DNA from: an uncultured Prevotella sp.
GTDB lineage: Bacteria; Bacteroidota; Bacteroidia; Bacteroidales; Bacteroidaceae
NCBI RefSeq assembly: GCF_946407605.1
Contig: NZ_CAMJOS010000003.1
Span: forward strand, 1-64,000
Reading direction: 5' to 3'
DNA length: 64,000 nucleotides
Position 1 is the first letter of the stretch, and the number at the start of each line of letters is the position of its first letter. This document shows, in pieces, positions 44,498 through 52,460 of this stretch. The position numbers and the translations under genes are program-made. Under the pieces are notes generated by a model that had not been told where the DNA came from, did not search any database, and saw only the letters and a program-made list of their open reading frames with translations.

Positions 44498-46078
44498 TTA
44501 TTGATTTCCATTTCTGTTACTACTGTTATATAGTAATTGTTTTAGTTCTCCAATGTTCTTACATGCTAGAATCGCGTTCTTGCTCACGTACATACCATAC
44601 TTCTTTCCTAAAATATTTTTCAACCAATTAAGACTTAATTTAGCTCGGTTGAAATCATAATTGTCTTGTATTGGACTTGTATTACAACAAGTTTCAATTA
44701 TAGAAAATGCTTCGTCAAGAGACTTTATTGACTTTGACTTTTTAAGAGTAGGTGTTGCATTCTGTACTGTTGCCTCTTTTGCAGTGTTACTTGTTTTTTT
44801 GTCTATAATAGTATCTTTAGGAATGGTAGTGGTTGTCTTGCCTTTTATAAGTTGATAATATTTATCCTCTAATAATTTATACTCTTTGATTCGCTTTTCA
44901 ATTTGCTCCTCTTTTTTTTGAATGCTTTGTTCATATTGACTGATACTCTTTGTTAAGGATTCTATTCTCTCTTTTAAAGAAAGAATTACGCTTTGATCAT
45001 TTTGAACTTGTTCTTCCTTTTGTGAAACTTCTTGTTTGGATAAATCCAATTGCATGGACAAAGATGAGATGCTTTTTTGAAGTGATGCCAACTCTTCCTC
45101 TTTCTTTTTTACATGCTCTTTCAGTTTTTGACATTGATTTGATAAATCTTCAATGGATTTCTCCTGATAGCACATCTTCTTCTCATAATCCTTCTTGGTG
45201 TCTTCAAGCTTTTTCCTTATGCTTTCCAACTTTTGACTTTCATTTTGCAAGTCAACAATGCGACTCAAACTATGCCAATTTGTACGTGCTAATGCCAAAT
45301 GTGATTCATCATGCAAGGGAACATCACTGCCGTCTATCCCATATAGTTTGGGAAATTGCCAGCCGCACTGGTCGCAAAAAAGAGATTCTATTTGCACTTC
45401 TTTTTCGCATACGAGACAACGTTTGGTGGTATTACCAATAAATTTGTTTTTAGTATATAGTTCTTTCAAAATATAGTCCTGCTGACCTGAAAGAGCAAGA
45501 TATTCCTTAGCCTTTTCTTTGATTTCTTTTCTTACGGCTTCCTTTTTTGCTTCTTTTTGTTTTTCTATCAGTCGCAACTGTTCCTCTTTTTCTATTTTGG
45601 CCAGCCGTTCTTTCTCATTCAATACAGCTCGAAGCAATTGTGGTAATGCCGTTTTGGGCTGCTCTTGAAAATCAACATAATCCAAAGGCCGAACAAGCAT
45701 TTTAAACTTCTTGTTATATGGACTGTCATCTATGCGTACTGGAATTATCAGCTTTTCGCCATCGAGAGCTTCGAAAACCTCTCCGGCAGTCCACATGGAA
45801 GCATTAGAATGCTTAGACGAGACAAAAACCACCATTTTTGAATTGGCTATAGCATTTGAAATAACCTCAATGAATTCTTGGCCACTATAAATACCTTCTT
45901 TGTCGAACCAATATGAGATATTATTCTTGTCAAACAACTCCAGAATAGCCGTGATAGGATTATGTGGAATGATTACATCATCCCTAATATAGTCCTTTCT
46001 CGAATAGCTGATAAATACATCATATTTCATCTGTTCCATATATTTGTCATTAGTATAGCTTAATTTAATTGCTTCCAT
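44498..46078 (-). CDS. TIR protein with zinc ribbon and long coiled coil
   Basis: 526 residues. TIR domain at about 18-150 (YDVFISYSRKD; W96-T-A-G-E100), a Lys/Glu-rich helix, a zinc ribbon with C221, C224, C235 and C238 (CLVCEKE ... CDQCGW), a coiled coil at about 270-420, a Thr/Lys linker and a C-terminal helical domain (about 460-515; YGMYVSKNAILACKNIGELKQLL) that faintly resembles acyl-carrier proteins. No membrane segment. Start may be 46078 or MEQMKYD at 46039. It lies six bases after the SEL1-TIR gene and is the second gene of that unit. Confidence 0.85.
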   Translation of the reverse strand: MEAIKLSYTNDKYMEQMKYDVFISYSRKDYIRDDVIIPHNPITAILELFDKNNISYWFDKEGIYSGQEFIEVISNAIANSKMVVFVSSKHSNASMWTAGEVFEALDGEKLIIPVRIDDSPYNKKFKMLVRPLDYVDFQEQPKTALPQLLRAVLNEKERLAKIEKEEQLRLIEKQKEAKKEAVRKEIKEKAKEYLALSGQQDYILKELYTKNKFIGNTTKRCLVCEKEVQIESLFCDQCGWQFPKLYGIDGSDVPLHDESHLALARTNWHSLSRIVDLQNESQKLESIRKKLEDTKKDYEKKMCYQEKSIEDLSNQCQKLKEHVKKKEEELASLQKSISSLSMQLDLSKQEVSQKEEQVQNDQSVILSLKERIESLTKSISQYEQSIQKKEEQIEKRIKEYKLLEDKYYQLIKGKTTTTIPKDTIIDKKTSNTAKEATVQNATPTLKKSKSIKSLDEAFSIIETCCNTSPIQDNYDFNRAKLSLNWLKNILGKKYGMYVSKNAILACKNIGELKQLLYNSSNRNGNQ

Positions 46079-46084
46079 AAGGTT

Positions 46085-47629
46085 TTACCATGTTTCTCCC
46101 ATTTCTGTTAATGCATTCTGGGCATCTTTGTCATTTTGAACAGCAGCTTTCTTATACCAGATAATGGCTTCTTCTCTATTTTGTGGAACACCATAACCAT
46201 AATGATAATATGATGCCAAATTATATTGAGCTATTGAATGTCCTTTTTCTGCTGCTCTTTTGAAATAAACGAATGCCATACTTTTGTCTTGTGGTACCCC
46301 AAAACCTTGGTCGTAACAGAGCCCCAGCAATGTCAAAGAAAAATAATTATCTTGGTCTGCAGACTTCTGAAACCATTTGACAGCCTCTTCTTCATCTTGA
46401 TGGATATATTCACCCTCGTAATAATAATAACCTAAAAAAAATTGGGCATAAGATTCTCCTTGCTCCGCAGCTTTCCGAAACCATTCAATAGCCTTGCTTT
46501 GATTTTCTGAGACGCCGTCTCCATTTCGATAGCAAAACCCTAAATTAAGTTGTGCATCAGCATATCCTTGATCTGCTGATTTCTTATACCACTCAAAGGC
46601 CTTCTCTGAGTCATCTCCGTCATAATAGTCTCCTAATTTGTATTGGGCTTCTGCATTACCTTGCTCTGCTGCTTTTAGCCACCATTCGGCGGCCTTTTCC
46701 TCGTCTTCAGGAACACCATCTCCATCTTCATAACAGTCTCCCAATTTTAACTGGGCAGGCGCATATCCTTGTTCCGCTGATTTCCGGAACCATTTGGCAG
46801 CTTCATCCTCGTCTTCCTCTTCAATACCTTCACCTTCCAAATAACAATAGCCTAAATAGTACTGGGCACACATATCCCCTTGTTCTGCAGCTTTTTGCCA
46901 CCATTTAAACGCTTCTTCTTTAATTTTGGGTAACTCCGTTCCATTGAAATAGTAAAGACCCATGTAATATTGTGCCTTAGCATAGTTTTGCTCTGCGGAC
47001 TCTCGAAAATATTTAACCGCTTCAGTGTAATTACTATCTCTATCAAAACTCAGCCCCTTTTCATATAAATCTCCTGGGGTGTCATGCAGAAATGCGTACG
47101 AGAGTACACCTATTACTATTAAAGCGATGAGTAAATAAAAAGATAATAAAATGTATTTCGGTTTTTTGATGATAGAAGACTTTGACGCATTATTGTCTCT
47201 ATGATTGGAATCAAAAGTTGGGGCTTGTATGGAAACGGGATACCATGTTTTAAGATTGCTAAGTAATTTTTTGCGTTCAAGAATTGCATTCCAGTCTATG
47301 ACGTCTTTATCACCGTAATGAAAAGAAAATTTATCCGTCATTTTTGAATTGTCTATAAGAACCAAAACAATTCTTTTTTTCTTGTCCTCTGCAAAACGTA
47401 ATTCTTTCAGTGCCCAGGTGCTGTACATAGACGATTTACTTAACATGAACAGAATGGTCTCATGACGATTGATGGCGTTGATGATAACATCGACAAACTG
47501 CTTGTCGCTCTCTATGCCATCGAGATCCATCCAACAGTTGACGCCAACTGTCCTATCAATCTCCTCTTTAATCTTTCGGACTTTCTCGTAGTCTTTACGA
47601 CTATAGGATATGAAAACTTCGTTAGCCAT
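46085..47629 (-). CDS. TIR protein with TM and SEL1 repeats
   Basis: 514 residues. TIR domain at 1-145 (EVFISYSRKDYEK; W72-A-L-K-E76), membrane segment at about 158-182, then about nine 36-residue SEL1 repeats (KAAEQGDMCAQYYLGYCYLEG). SEL1 arrays scaffold protein complexes. If the TIR is cytoplasmic, the repeats would be periplasmic. First gene downstream of cassette A. Confidence 0.9.
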   Translation of the reverse strand: MANEVFISYSRKDYEKVRKIKEEIDRTVGVNCWMDLDGIESDKQFVDVIINAINRHETILFMLSKSSMYSTWALKELRFAEDKKKRIVLVLIDNSKMTDKFSFHYGDKDVIDWNAILERKKLLSNLKTWYPVSIQAPTFDSNHRDNNASKSSIIKKPKYILLSFYLLIALIVIGVLSYAFLHDTPGDLYEKGLSFDRDSNYTEAVKYFRESAEQNYAKAQYYMGLYYFNGTELPKIKEEAFKWWQKAAEQGDMCAQYYLGYCYLEGEGIEEEDEDEAAKWFRKSAEQGYAPAQLKLGDCYEDGDGVPEDEEKAAEWWLKAAEQGNAEAQYKLGDYYDGDDSEKAFEWYKKSADQGYADAQLNLGFCYRNGDGVSENQSKAIEWFRKAAEQGESYAQFFLGYYYYEGEYIHQDEEEAVKWFQKSADQDNYFSLTLLGLCYDQGFGVPQDKSMAFVYFKRAAEKGHSIAQYNLASYYHYGYGVPQNREEAIIWYKKAAVQNDKDAQNALTEMGETW

Positions 47630-47690
47630 AATGCTCTATAATGTCTTTGGTTATTTGTTGTTCTAGGTTTTTACACGTGGTGTGCGGCAG

Positions 47691-47757
47691 CAAAAGTACA
47701 AAAAAAATATTGAAATGCAATCTTTTTGACAGAAAATTTATCAAAAAGATTGCATTT
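47691..47757 (-). promoter_or_regulatory. Island promoter cassette A (17-bp inverted repeat plus TACTTTTG)
   Basis: On the minus strand TTG at 47718-47720, 19 bases, TACTTTTG at 47691-47698. Arms at 47713-47729 and 47741-47757 (17 bp, perfect, 11-base loop) overlap the -33 element. Downstream leader is related to that of cassettes B, C and D (GCTGCC...). Upstream of the SEL1-TIR gene. Confidence 0.8.
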
Positions 47758-47819
47758 GTTCGAAAACAATACCTACTCAATCACTTCAAAGAAGTGCTTC
47801 CTGCTCCAGTCAATAATAT

Positions 47820-48323
47820 TCAATAGGATTCCCCGAACATGAGCAGTTCTCCCATCTGGAGGCAACAGTCTTCAATGGTGGCTTCTTTGCGGCCTAGCCA
47901 TGTGAGACAGTTGTCGATGCTGTCGAAGGAGTGGATGATGATGCGGGTGGTCTTTCGGGTGAAGTCGAACTGCAGGAACCAGATATAACCCACTAAGTCA
48001 ATCTGCCCCCGCTCGTAGCAGCGCAGCTCCATGGACATACACTCAAATTCGTCTTCTCGGCCTGGGGCTCCCGGGTATTGGACGCGAATCACGGCATTGC
48101 TGCGGAACAGATTGTCCCTTTCCTGTTGGTGCTCTGCTCGACATCTCAGACCGCACAACAGCTCGTGTGACTGACGGGAGCTGATGCCGTAAACATCCAC
48201 ATCATGGGCATACCAGTTGTTCTCGGGTGGCGTCTTTTGCCATTCGGTCCAATAGTAGAGGATACCTTTTTCGGTAGGGTAGGTCTTGATGGCATAGTCG
48301 AACCACGTGACAGGAACCTGTCC
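47820..48323 (-). pseudogene. Gene fragment without a start, fused out of frame to the upstream gene
   Basis: A coherent frame runs from just after a TAG at 48324-48326 to 47820: VPVTWFDYAIKTYPTEKG, YYWTEWQKTPPENNWYAHDV, then IDLVGYIWFLQFDFTRKTTR. It has no start codon until an internal ATG at 48200. It looks like the 3' half of an unrelated gene joined to the truncated gene at 48202-48693. Family not recognised. Its end runs into the segment before cassette A. Confidence 0.6.
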
Positions 48324-48693
48324 CTAGTGTCATTGCTCGTCGGTCAGCTGCTTGTTGGGCCTTATCCTCCATGACTATCGTCAGCGGATTTTTCGACTGC
48401 ATATACTGCTTTGACAATACATCAGGGTCTGTCAGCACGTATCCTTGCTTTTGGACACTTTGCAGGTAGTAACTGTTGCTTGGAATGACAAGTGAGAACT
48501 TTCCGTTATTAGCACTCAATACGGCATTACTGCCTTTTACTGTTACGGTGGCACCACTTAATGGCGTACCATGAATTACTGCGCCATTACTACCAAGGCG
48601 ACCTTTTGTCTTAACATATCCCTGTTGGGTTTGGGCTAAAGCAGTCGTGGCAAAAAATAGTAGTATAAAATGTAAAATGAAATTCCTATTCAT
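48202..48693 (-). CDS. Truncated secreted carboxypeptidase-regulatory-like protein
   Basis: Start MNRNFILHFILL at 48693, directly after the TIR gene, with a signal peptide ending ATTALAQ and a CarboxypepD_reg-like beta domain (GATVTVKGSNAVLSANNGKFSL). It is homologous to the N-terminus of the TPR protein at 49842-52085 (both QxGxVKTxGR). After residue about 110 (EDKAQQAADRRAM) similarity stops and the frame continues through 40 odd residues over the fragment on another frame. Probably a truncated or chimeric gene. Confidence 0.6.
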   Translation of the reverse strand: MNRNFILHFILLFFATTALAQTQQGYVKTKGRLGSNGAVIHGTPLSGATVTVKGSNAVLSANNGKFSLVIPSNSYYLQSVQKQGYVLTDPDVLSKQYMQSKNPLTIVMEDKAQQAADRRAMTLGTGSCHVVRLCHQDLPYRKRYPLLLDRMAKDATREQLVCP

Positions 48694-48694
48694 G

Positions 48695-49834
48695 TTATTG
48701 GTTTTTAAATTCGATAATATCATCAGGACCACAATGGCCGTTTACAATATCGTTTTCTAATAAGAGAGCATTCGAAGAGATGGGATAGAATTCCTTCTGC
48801 TCTGCCAAAGGAATGGTAATCGTCACGTATCCATCGTCGTCCGATAGCACCTTGTGGCCGTCAATCTCGATTTCTGTATTTGGCGCTGTTTGTTCTGTAT
48901 CTGGATTCCACAGCATAAAGCGGAGATTACCATAGACAGAGCAATCGTGATGAATGTCGATGGTATTAGACTCCGAAAGAATAATTGTTGTGTCTACTGG
49001 TATAAAATCACGGCAATTAATTTGCATACGGACTTCTTTGTTGATAAAGCGATGGGGAATATTTGAGAATACTATAGCGGCATCTAATGTGTGGATGGTG
49101 TCCGTCTTCGTCTCATTTTCCAACGTCATGGTGATGATGGCATCCTCCAAGGGAGGCAAGTTGTCATTATGCACAGAAGCTTCGTTCAGTCGCACCTCAA
49201 CATCAACAGGCTGATTGGTAACCCATACGCCTGCTAATGCAGATATAACAGCAATAATGCCAATGGTACACAATGCCACTTTCCGTATCAACAGGCGTTT
49301 GTGGCGTTGCCAGATGGCATCGAACTCTACACCAAGCAACTTGGAGATAAGTTGCACGTAGGCCCGCTCTTTGTTCATCCATGGCCAACGATATATCTTC
49401 TCATGGATGTTGGCACCAAGAATCTCTGGTAAACCAAGCGTGTTGACAATGGGATTGAAACACTCCGTGTCGGGATTGGTGCTATGCGGTTGCCCATCGA
49501 CAATGAAGAAATGAATCTGCTTGGTACGTCCTAATTGGTGAAAAAACTCAATCTCCTTGCCCACCCATTCTGACTTGGCAGAGTTTGGTGAACAAATGAC
49601 AATGAGGTTCCGACTTGATTTCAACCGTTCCTGTAGTTCCTCAGTCAATCCACCAGGTTGAATGTCCGTAGGTGCAAAGAACACAGGCTTGATAGGAGTC
49701 CGTTCCCACCCATGTTCACTACAGAGCGTTGCCGGCATGCGGTAATGCTCCAGTTTCTTTTGCACCTTCTTGCCCCACTCAGTATCCTTGGAGCTGTAGC
49801 TTATAAAGGCATAGTATTTGAATTGCAGTTCCAT
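48695..49834 (-). CDS. TIR protein with TM and beta-rich C-terminal region
   Basis: 379 residues. TIR domain at about 5-165 of the Bacteroidetes KYYAFISYSSKDTEWGKK subtype (W90-V-G-K-E94), membrane segment at about 185-205, then about 170 residues of Ig-like beta structure (EVRLNEASVHNDNLPPLEDA; APNTEIEIDGHKVLSDDDGY) predicted to be periplasmic. It follows the TPR gene by seven bases, so the pair may act together: both have periplasmic beta domains. Confidence 0.88.
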   Translation of the reverse strand: MELQFKYYAFISYSSKDTEWGKKVQKKLEHYRMPATLCSEHGWERTPIKPVFFAPTDIQPGGLTEELQERLKSSRNLIVICSPNSAKSEWVGKEIEFFHQLGRTKQIHFFIVDGQPHSTNPDTECFNPIVNTLGLPEILGANIHEKIYRWPWMNKERAYVQLISKLLGVEFDAIWQRHKRLLIRKVALCTIGIIAVISALAGVWVTNQPVDVEVRLNEASVHNDNLPPLEDAIITMTLENETKTDTIHTLDAAIVFSNIPHRFINKEVRMQINCRDFIPVDTTIILSESNTIDIHHDCSVYGNLRFMLWNPDTEQTAPNTEIEIDGHKVLSDDDGYVTITIPLAEQKEFYPISSNALLLENDIVNGHCGPDDIIEFKNQ

Positions 49835-49841
49835 ATAATAC

Positions 49842-52085
49842 TTATTGCTGATGTTCTTTCTTCCATTGCTCGTATGCCTGGATGATTCTTTCCTTCTCTT
49901 CCTTGCCTACCTGCTTCAGACCAAATTGTACTCCAATGGTATTCTCAAAGTGGTGCTGACTGATAATATTGTCTTTTATGATGACGATATCCTTCGGTTT
50001 GCCTCTCATTTCATCATTTTTTTTATATAATGAGGTTGCGTCTTTGATAGTCCAGTCTGCAAACTCCAACATAATATATTCGCCAGACAATCCCTGTTGA
50101 CGTGCTGGAGTATCACCGTCAACAACTGTTGCAGTGAACACATAGTCTTGCATGGCAGTAGGGTCTTGAACAATCATCGCCTCCTTTACGTATTCAATAT
50201 TCTCCCTAACAGTTCTTGTTTTAGGATGTTCCTGCCCCAGCACCTTCTCACAGATGGCCAGTGCCTTGAGATAATACTCCAAAGCCTTGGGATAGTCGCC
50301 CAGATTGTCATAGACAGATCCGATGTTGTTGTAGGACGTGGCTACATCAGGATGTTCCTGTCCCAGAACCTTCTCCCTGATGACCAGTGCCTTGAGGAGA
50401 TATTCCATAGCCTTTGGGTAGTTGCCTAGATCACTATAGACCAATCCGATGTTGTTGTAGGACGTGGCTACATCTGAATGTTCCTGCCCCTGAACCTTCT
50501 CCCAGATGGCCAGTGCCTTGAGGTAATAATCCAAAGCCTTTGGGTAGTCCCCCTGCTCAAAATAGATATATCCAATGTTGTTGTAGGACGTGGCCACATC
50601 GGGATGTTCCTGCCCCAGCACCTTCTCACGAATGGCCAGTGCCTTGAGGAGATTTTCCAAAGCCTTGGGATAGTCACCCTGACTCTTGTAGACTAATCCG
50701 ATGTTGTTGTAGGATGTGGCCACATTTGGATGTTCCTGCCCCAAAACCTTCTCACAGATGGCCAGTGCCTTGAGATAATACTCCAAAGCCTTTGGGTAGT
50801 CCCCCTGCTCAAAATAGATATATCCAATGTTGTTGTAGGACGTGGCTACATCAGGATGTTCCTGTCCCAGAACCTTCTCCCTGATGACCAGTGCCTTGAG
50901 GAGATATTCCATAGCCTTGGGGTAGTCCCCCTGATCACTATAGACTCCTCCGATGTTGTTGTAGGACGTGGCTATATCAGGATGCTCTTGCCCCAGGACC
51001 TTCTCTAAGATGACCAGTGCCTTGAGGGTATATTCCAAAGCCTTTGGGTAGTTGCCTAGATCACTATAGACCAATCCGATGTCGTTGTAGGCTATTGCTG
51101 TCCATTCGTGCTGTTCACCAAACTGAAGAAAGGATTGCCGAAGTGTCGTCTGATAATACTTTAACGCCTTTGCATAATCTGCTAAATAATCGCTAATGTA
51201 CTTACCTGCAATAATTGACCACTCTAAATTGGTCGTGTCAAGCGATGTGCGTAATTCTAGATAATATGCTGCGGAGTCTCTTTGGTGGTCCTGACCGAAT
51301 CGTTGATAGAAACTAAAGCAGTCAGCAGCAATATCCTCTATGCGTTTATTGGTTCCTTCCTTGCTCGACTTCAAGTCCTTCTGACGCTGTGCCAGATATT
51401 CTTTCTCCTTGGCTTCTGCAGCTTGCTCCGCTTTCACAGCCTCGATACGACTACGCATGTCACCTCGGGAACGTAGGAGGGAGTCTGCGCGTTCCAGCTC
51501 ACCGTTTTCCAGACAGTCACACACTCTGCGCTGGAAATCATTCAGCTGGTCATAGTCGAGCGTAGCATAGTATTTTGCAAGTTCCTTAATAATCTTCTCA
51601 TTGTCCTCGCGCTCACGATTAATCTCCTGAAGCAGCTTGTTTTTCTCTTCGAGCGACACGTTGAGAGCATCCACTTCGTCCTCACGCTTCTGCAGACGCT
51701 TTTGCAAGTCACGGCGCAGCCTCCTCTCATTGGCCAGTAGGTCGGCCTGTTGCAATTCTGGCTTTTCCATCAGCAGTACGAACGGTTCTTGCGGGTACTG
51801 ATATTGTCGGCAAGCCTCGATGTCGATGAGTGTGTAGTCCTTCTTCTTCACGCTGTCTATGATGAAACTCTTGGTTGTCACAGGGAAACTAAAGGCTCCG
51901 TCGTTACCTGACAGAACGGCAGAGCGGCCCCTAACGCCCACGAGTGCTTGGGCAATCATTTCACCCGGCACCAACTTACCATTCACCATGCGGCCACGGG
52001 TCTTCACGATGCCATGCTGCATTTGGGCGTATGATGCCATGATTGCCAATGACAATGTGAATACTAAAACGAAGATCTTTTTCAT
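49842..52085 (-). CDS. Secreted TPR protein with coiled coil and PDZ-like end
   Basis: 747 residues. Signal peptide (MKKIFVLVFTLSLAIMASYA), CarboxypepD_reg-like domain (about 25-110), coiled coil (about 120-250), eight kinesin-light-chain-type TPRs of 42 residues (about 310-640; EKVLGQEHPDVATSYNNIG repeated), and a C-terminal PDZ-like domain (VDGDTPARQQGLSGEYIML). The 126-base repeats are nearly identical, pointing to recent amplification and possible copy-number change. First gene after cassette B. Confidence 0.88.
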   Translation of the reverse strand: MKKIFVLVFTLSLAIMASYAQMQHGIVKTRGRMVNGKLVPGEMIAQALVGVRGRSAVLSGNDGAFSFPVTTKSFIIDSVKKKDYTLIDIEACRQYQYPQEPFVLLMEKPELQQADLLANERRLRRDLQKRLQKREDEVDALNVSLEEKNKLLQEINREREDNEKIIKELAKYYATLDYDQLNDFQRRVCDCLENGELERADSLLRSRGDMRSRIEAVKAEQAAEAKEKEYLAQRQKDLKSSKEGTNKRIEDIAADCFSFYQRFGQDHQRDSAAYYLELRTSLDTTNLEWSIIAGKYISDYLADYAKALKYYQTTLRQSFLQFGEQHEWTAIAYNDIGLVYSDLGNYPKALEYTLKALVILEKVLGQEHPDIATSYNNIGGVYSDQGDYPKAMEYLLKALVIREKVLGQEHPDVATSYNNIGYIYFEQGDYPKALEYYLKALAICEKVLGQEHPNVATSYNNIGLVYKSQGDYPKALENLLKALAIREKVLGQEHPDVATSYNNIGYIYFEQGDYPKALDYYLKALAIWEKVQGQEHSDVATSYNNIGLVYSDLGNYPKAMEYLLKALVIREKVLGQEHPDVATSYNNIGSVYDNLGDYPKALEYYLKALAICEKVLGQEHPKTRTVRENIEYVKEAMIVQDPTAMQDYVFTATVVDGDTPARQQGLSGEYIMLEFADWTIKDATSLYKKNDEMRGKPKDIVIIKDNIISQHHFENTIGVQFGLKQVGKEEKERIIQAYEQWKKEHQQ

Positions 52086-52123
52086 ATCGTTTTATTTTAG
52101 AATTTTTTTAGGTTGTTATAGTG

Positions 52124-52187
52124 CAAAAGTATAAAATAAATATGAAAATGCAATCTTTTTGACAGAAAATTTGCCAAAAAGATTGCA
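52124..52187 (-). promoter_or_regulatory. Island promoter cassette B
   Basis: On the minus strand TTG at 52151-52153, 19 bases, TACTTTTG at 52124-52131. Inverted repeat arms TGCAATCTTTTTG (52149-52161) and CAAAAAGATTGCA (52175-52187). Upstream of the TPR gene at 52085. Similarity to cassette D continues beyond the repeat (TTGGGGT and ATTC-GGTA-TA-TAG motifs to about 52250). Confidence 0.8.
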
Positions 52188-52234
52188 ATTATTTCAAAAC
52201 TGATAGGTTGGGGTGGAAAAATGCTTCCAGTTAT

Positions 52235-52409
52235 TCAGGTAATAATAGTCCCGAAATGACACGGACGTATCTCTTTGAGCAGTGATGCATCCTGCTTTCT
52301 CACGCTTGACGGCAAACGATAGCGTTTAAGCTTATTTTTCAGGCTATTAACCCATTCCTCATCCTTTTGCAGATAACTGATGAATGCGAAATTTTCTTTT
52401 TTGTGCCAT
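52235..52409 (-). pseudogene. TIR gene N-terminal relic
   Basis: Within the 375-base gap before the Hsp70-TIR stop, the minus strand encodes ENFAFISYLQKDEEWVNSLK, then LKRYRLPSSVRKQ and LKEIRPC, the N-terminus of a TIR of the same subtype as 48695-49834. The only nearby ATG (52407-52409) is out of frame with it by one base in an A-run, and the frame ends at 52235 in DNA shared with the cassette D flank. A frameshifted, truncated remnant. Confidence 0.7.
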
Positions 52410-52460
52410 ATAGTATTTCAGCACAAGCTAATTCAAGGTATGTACAAAATACTTGTCAAA

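Noticed and set aside
47713..47757. Cassette inverted repeats as simple terminators
   Set aside because: Their stems are AT-rich without a proper T-run on the upstream genes' side, and they sit at a fixed distance from TACTTTTG. A dual role cannot be excluded.
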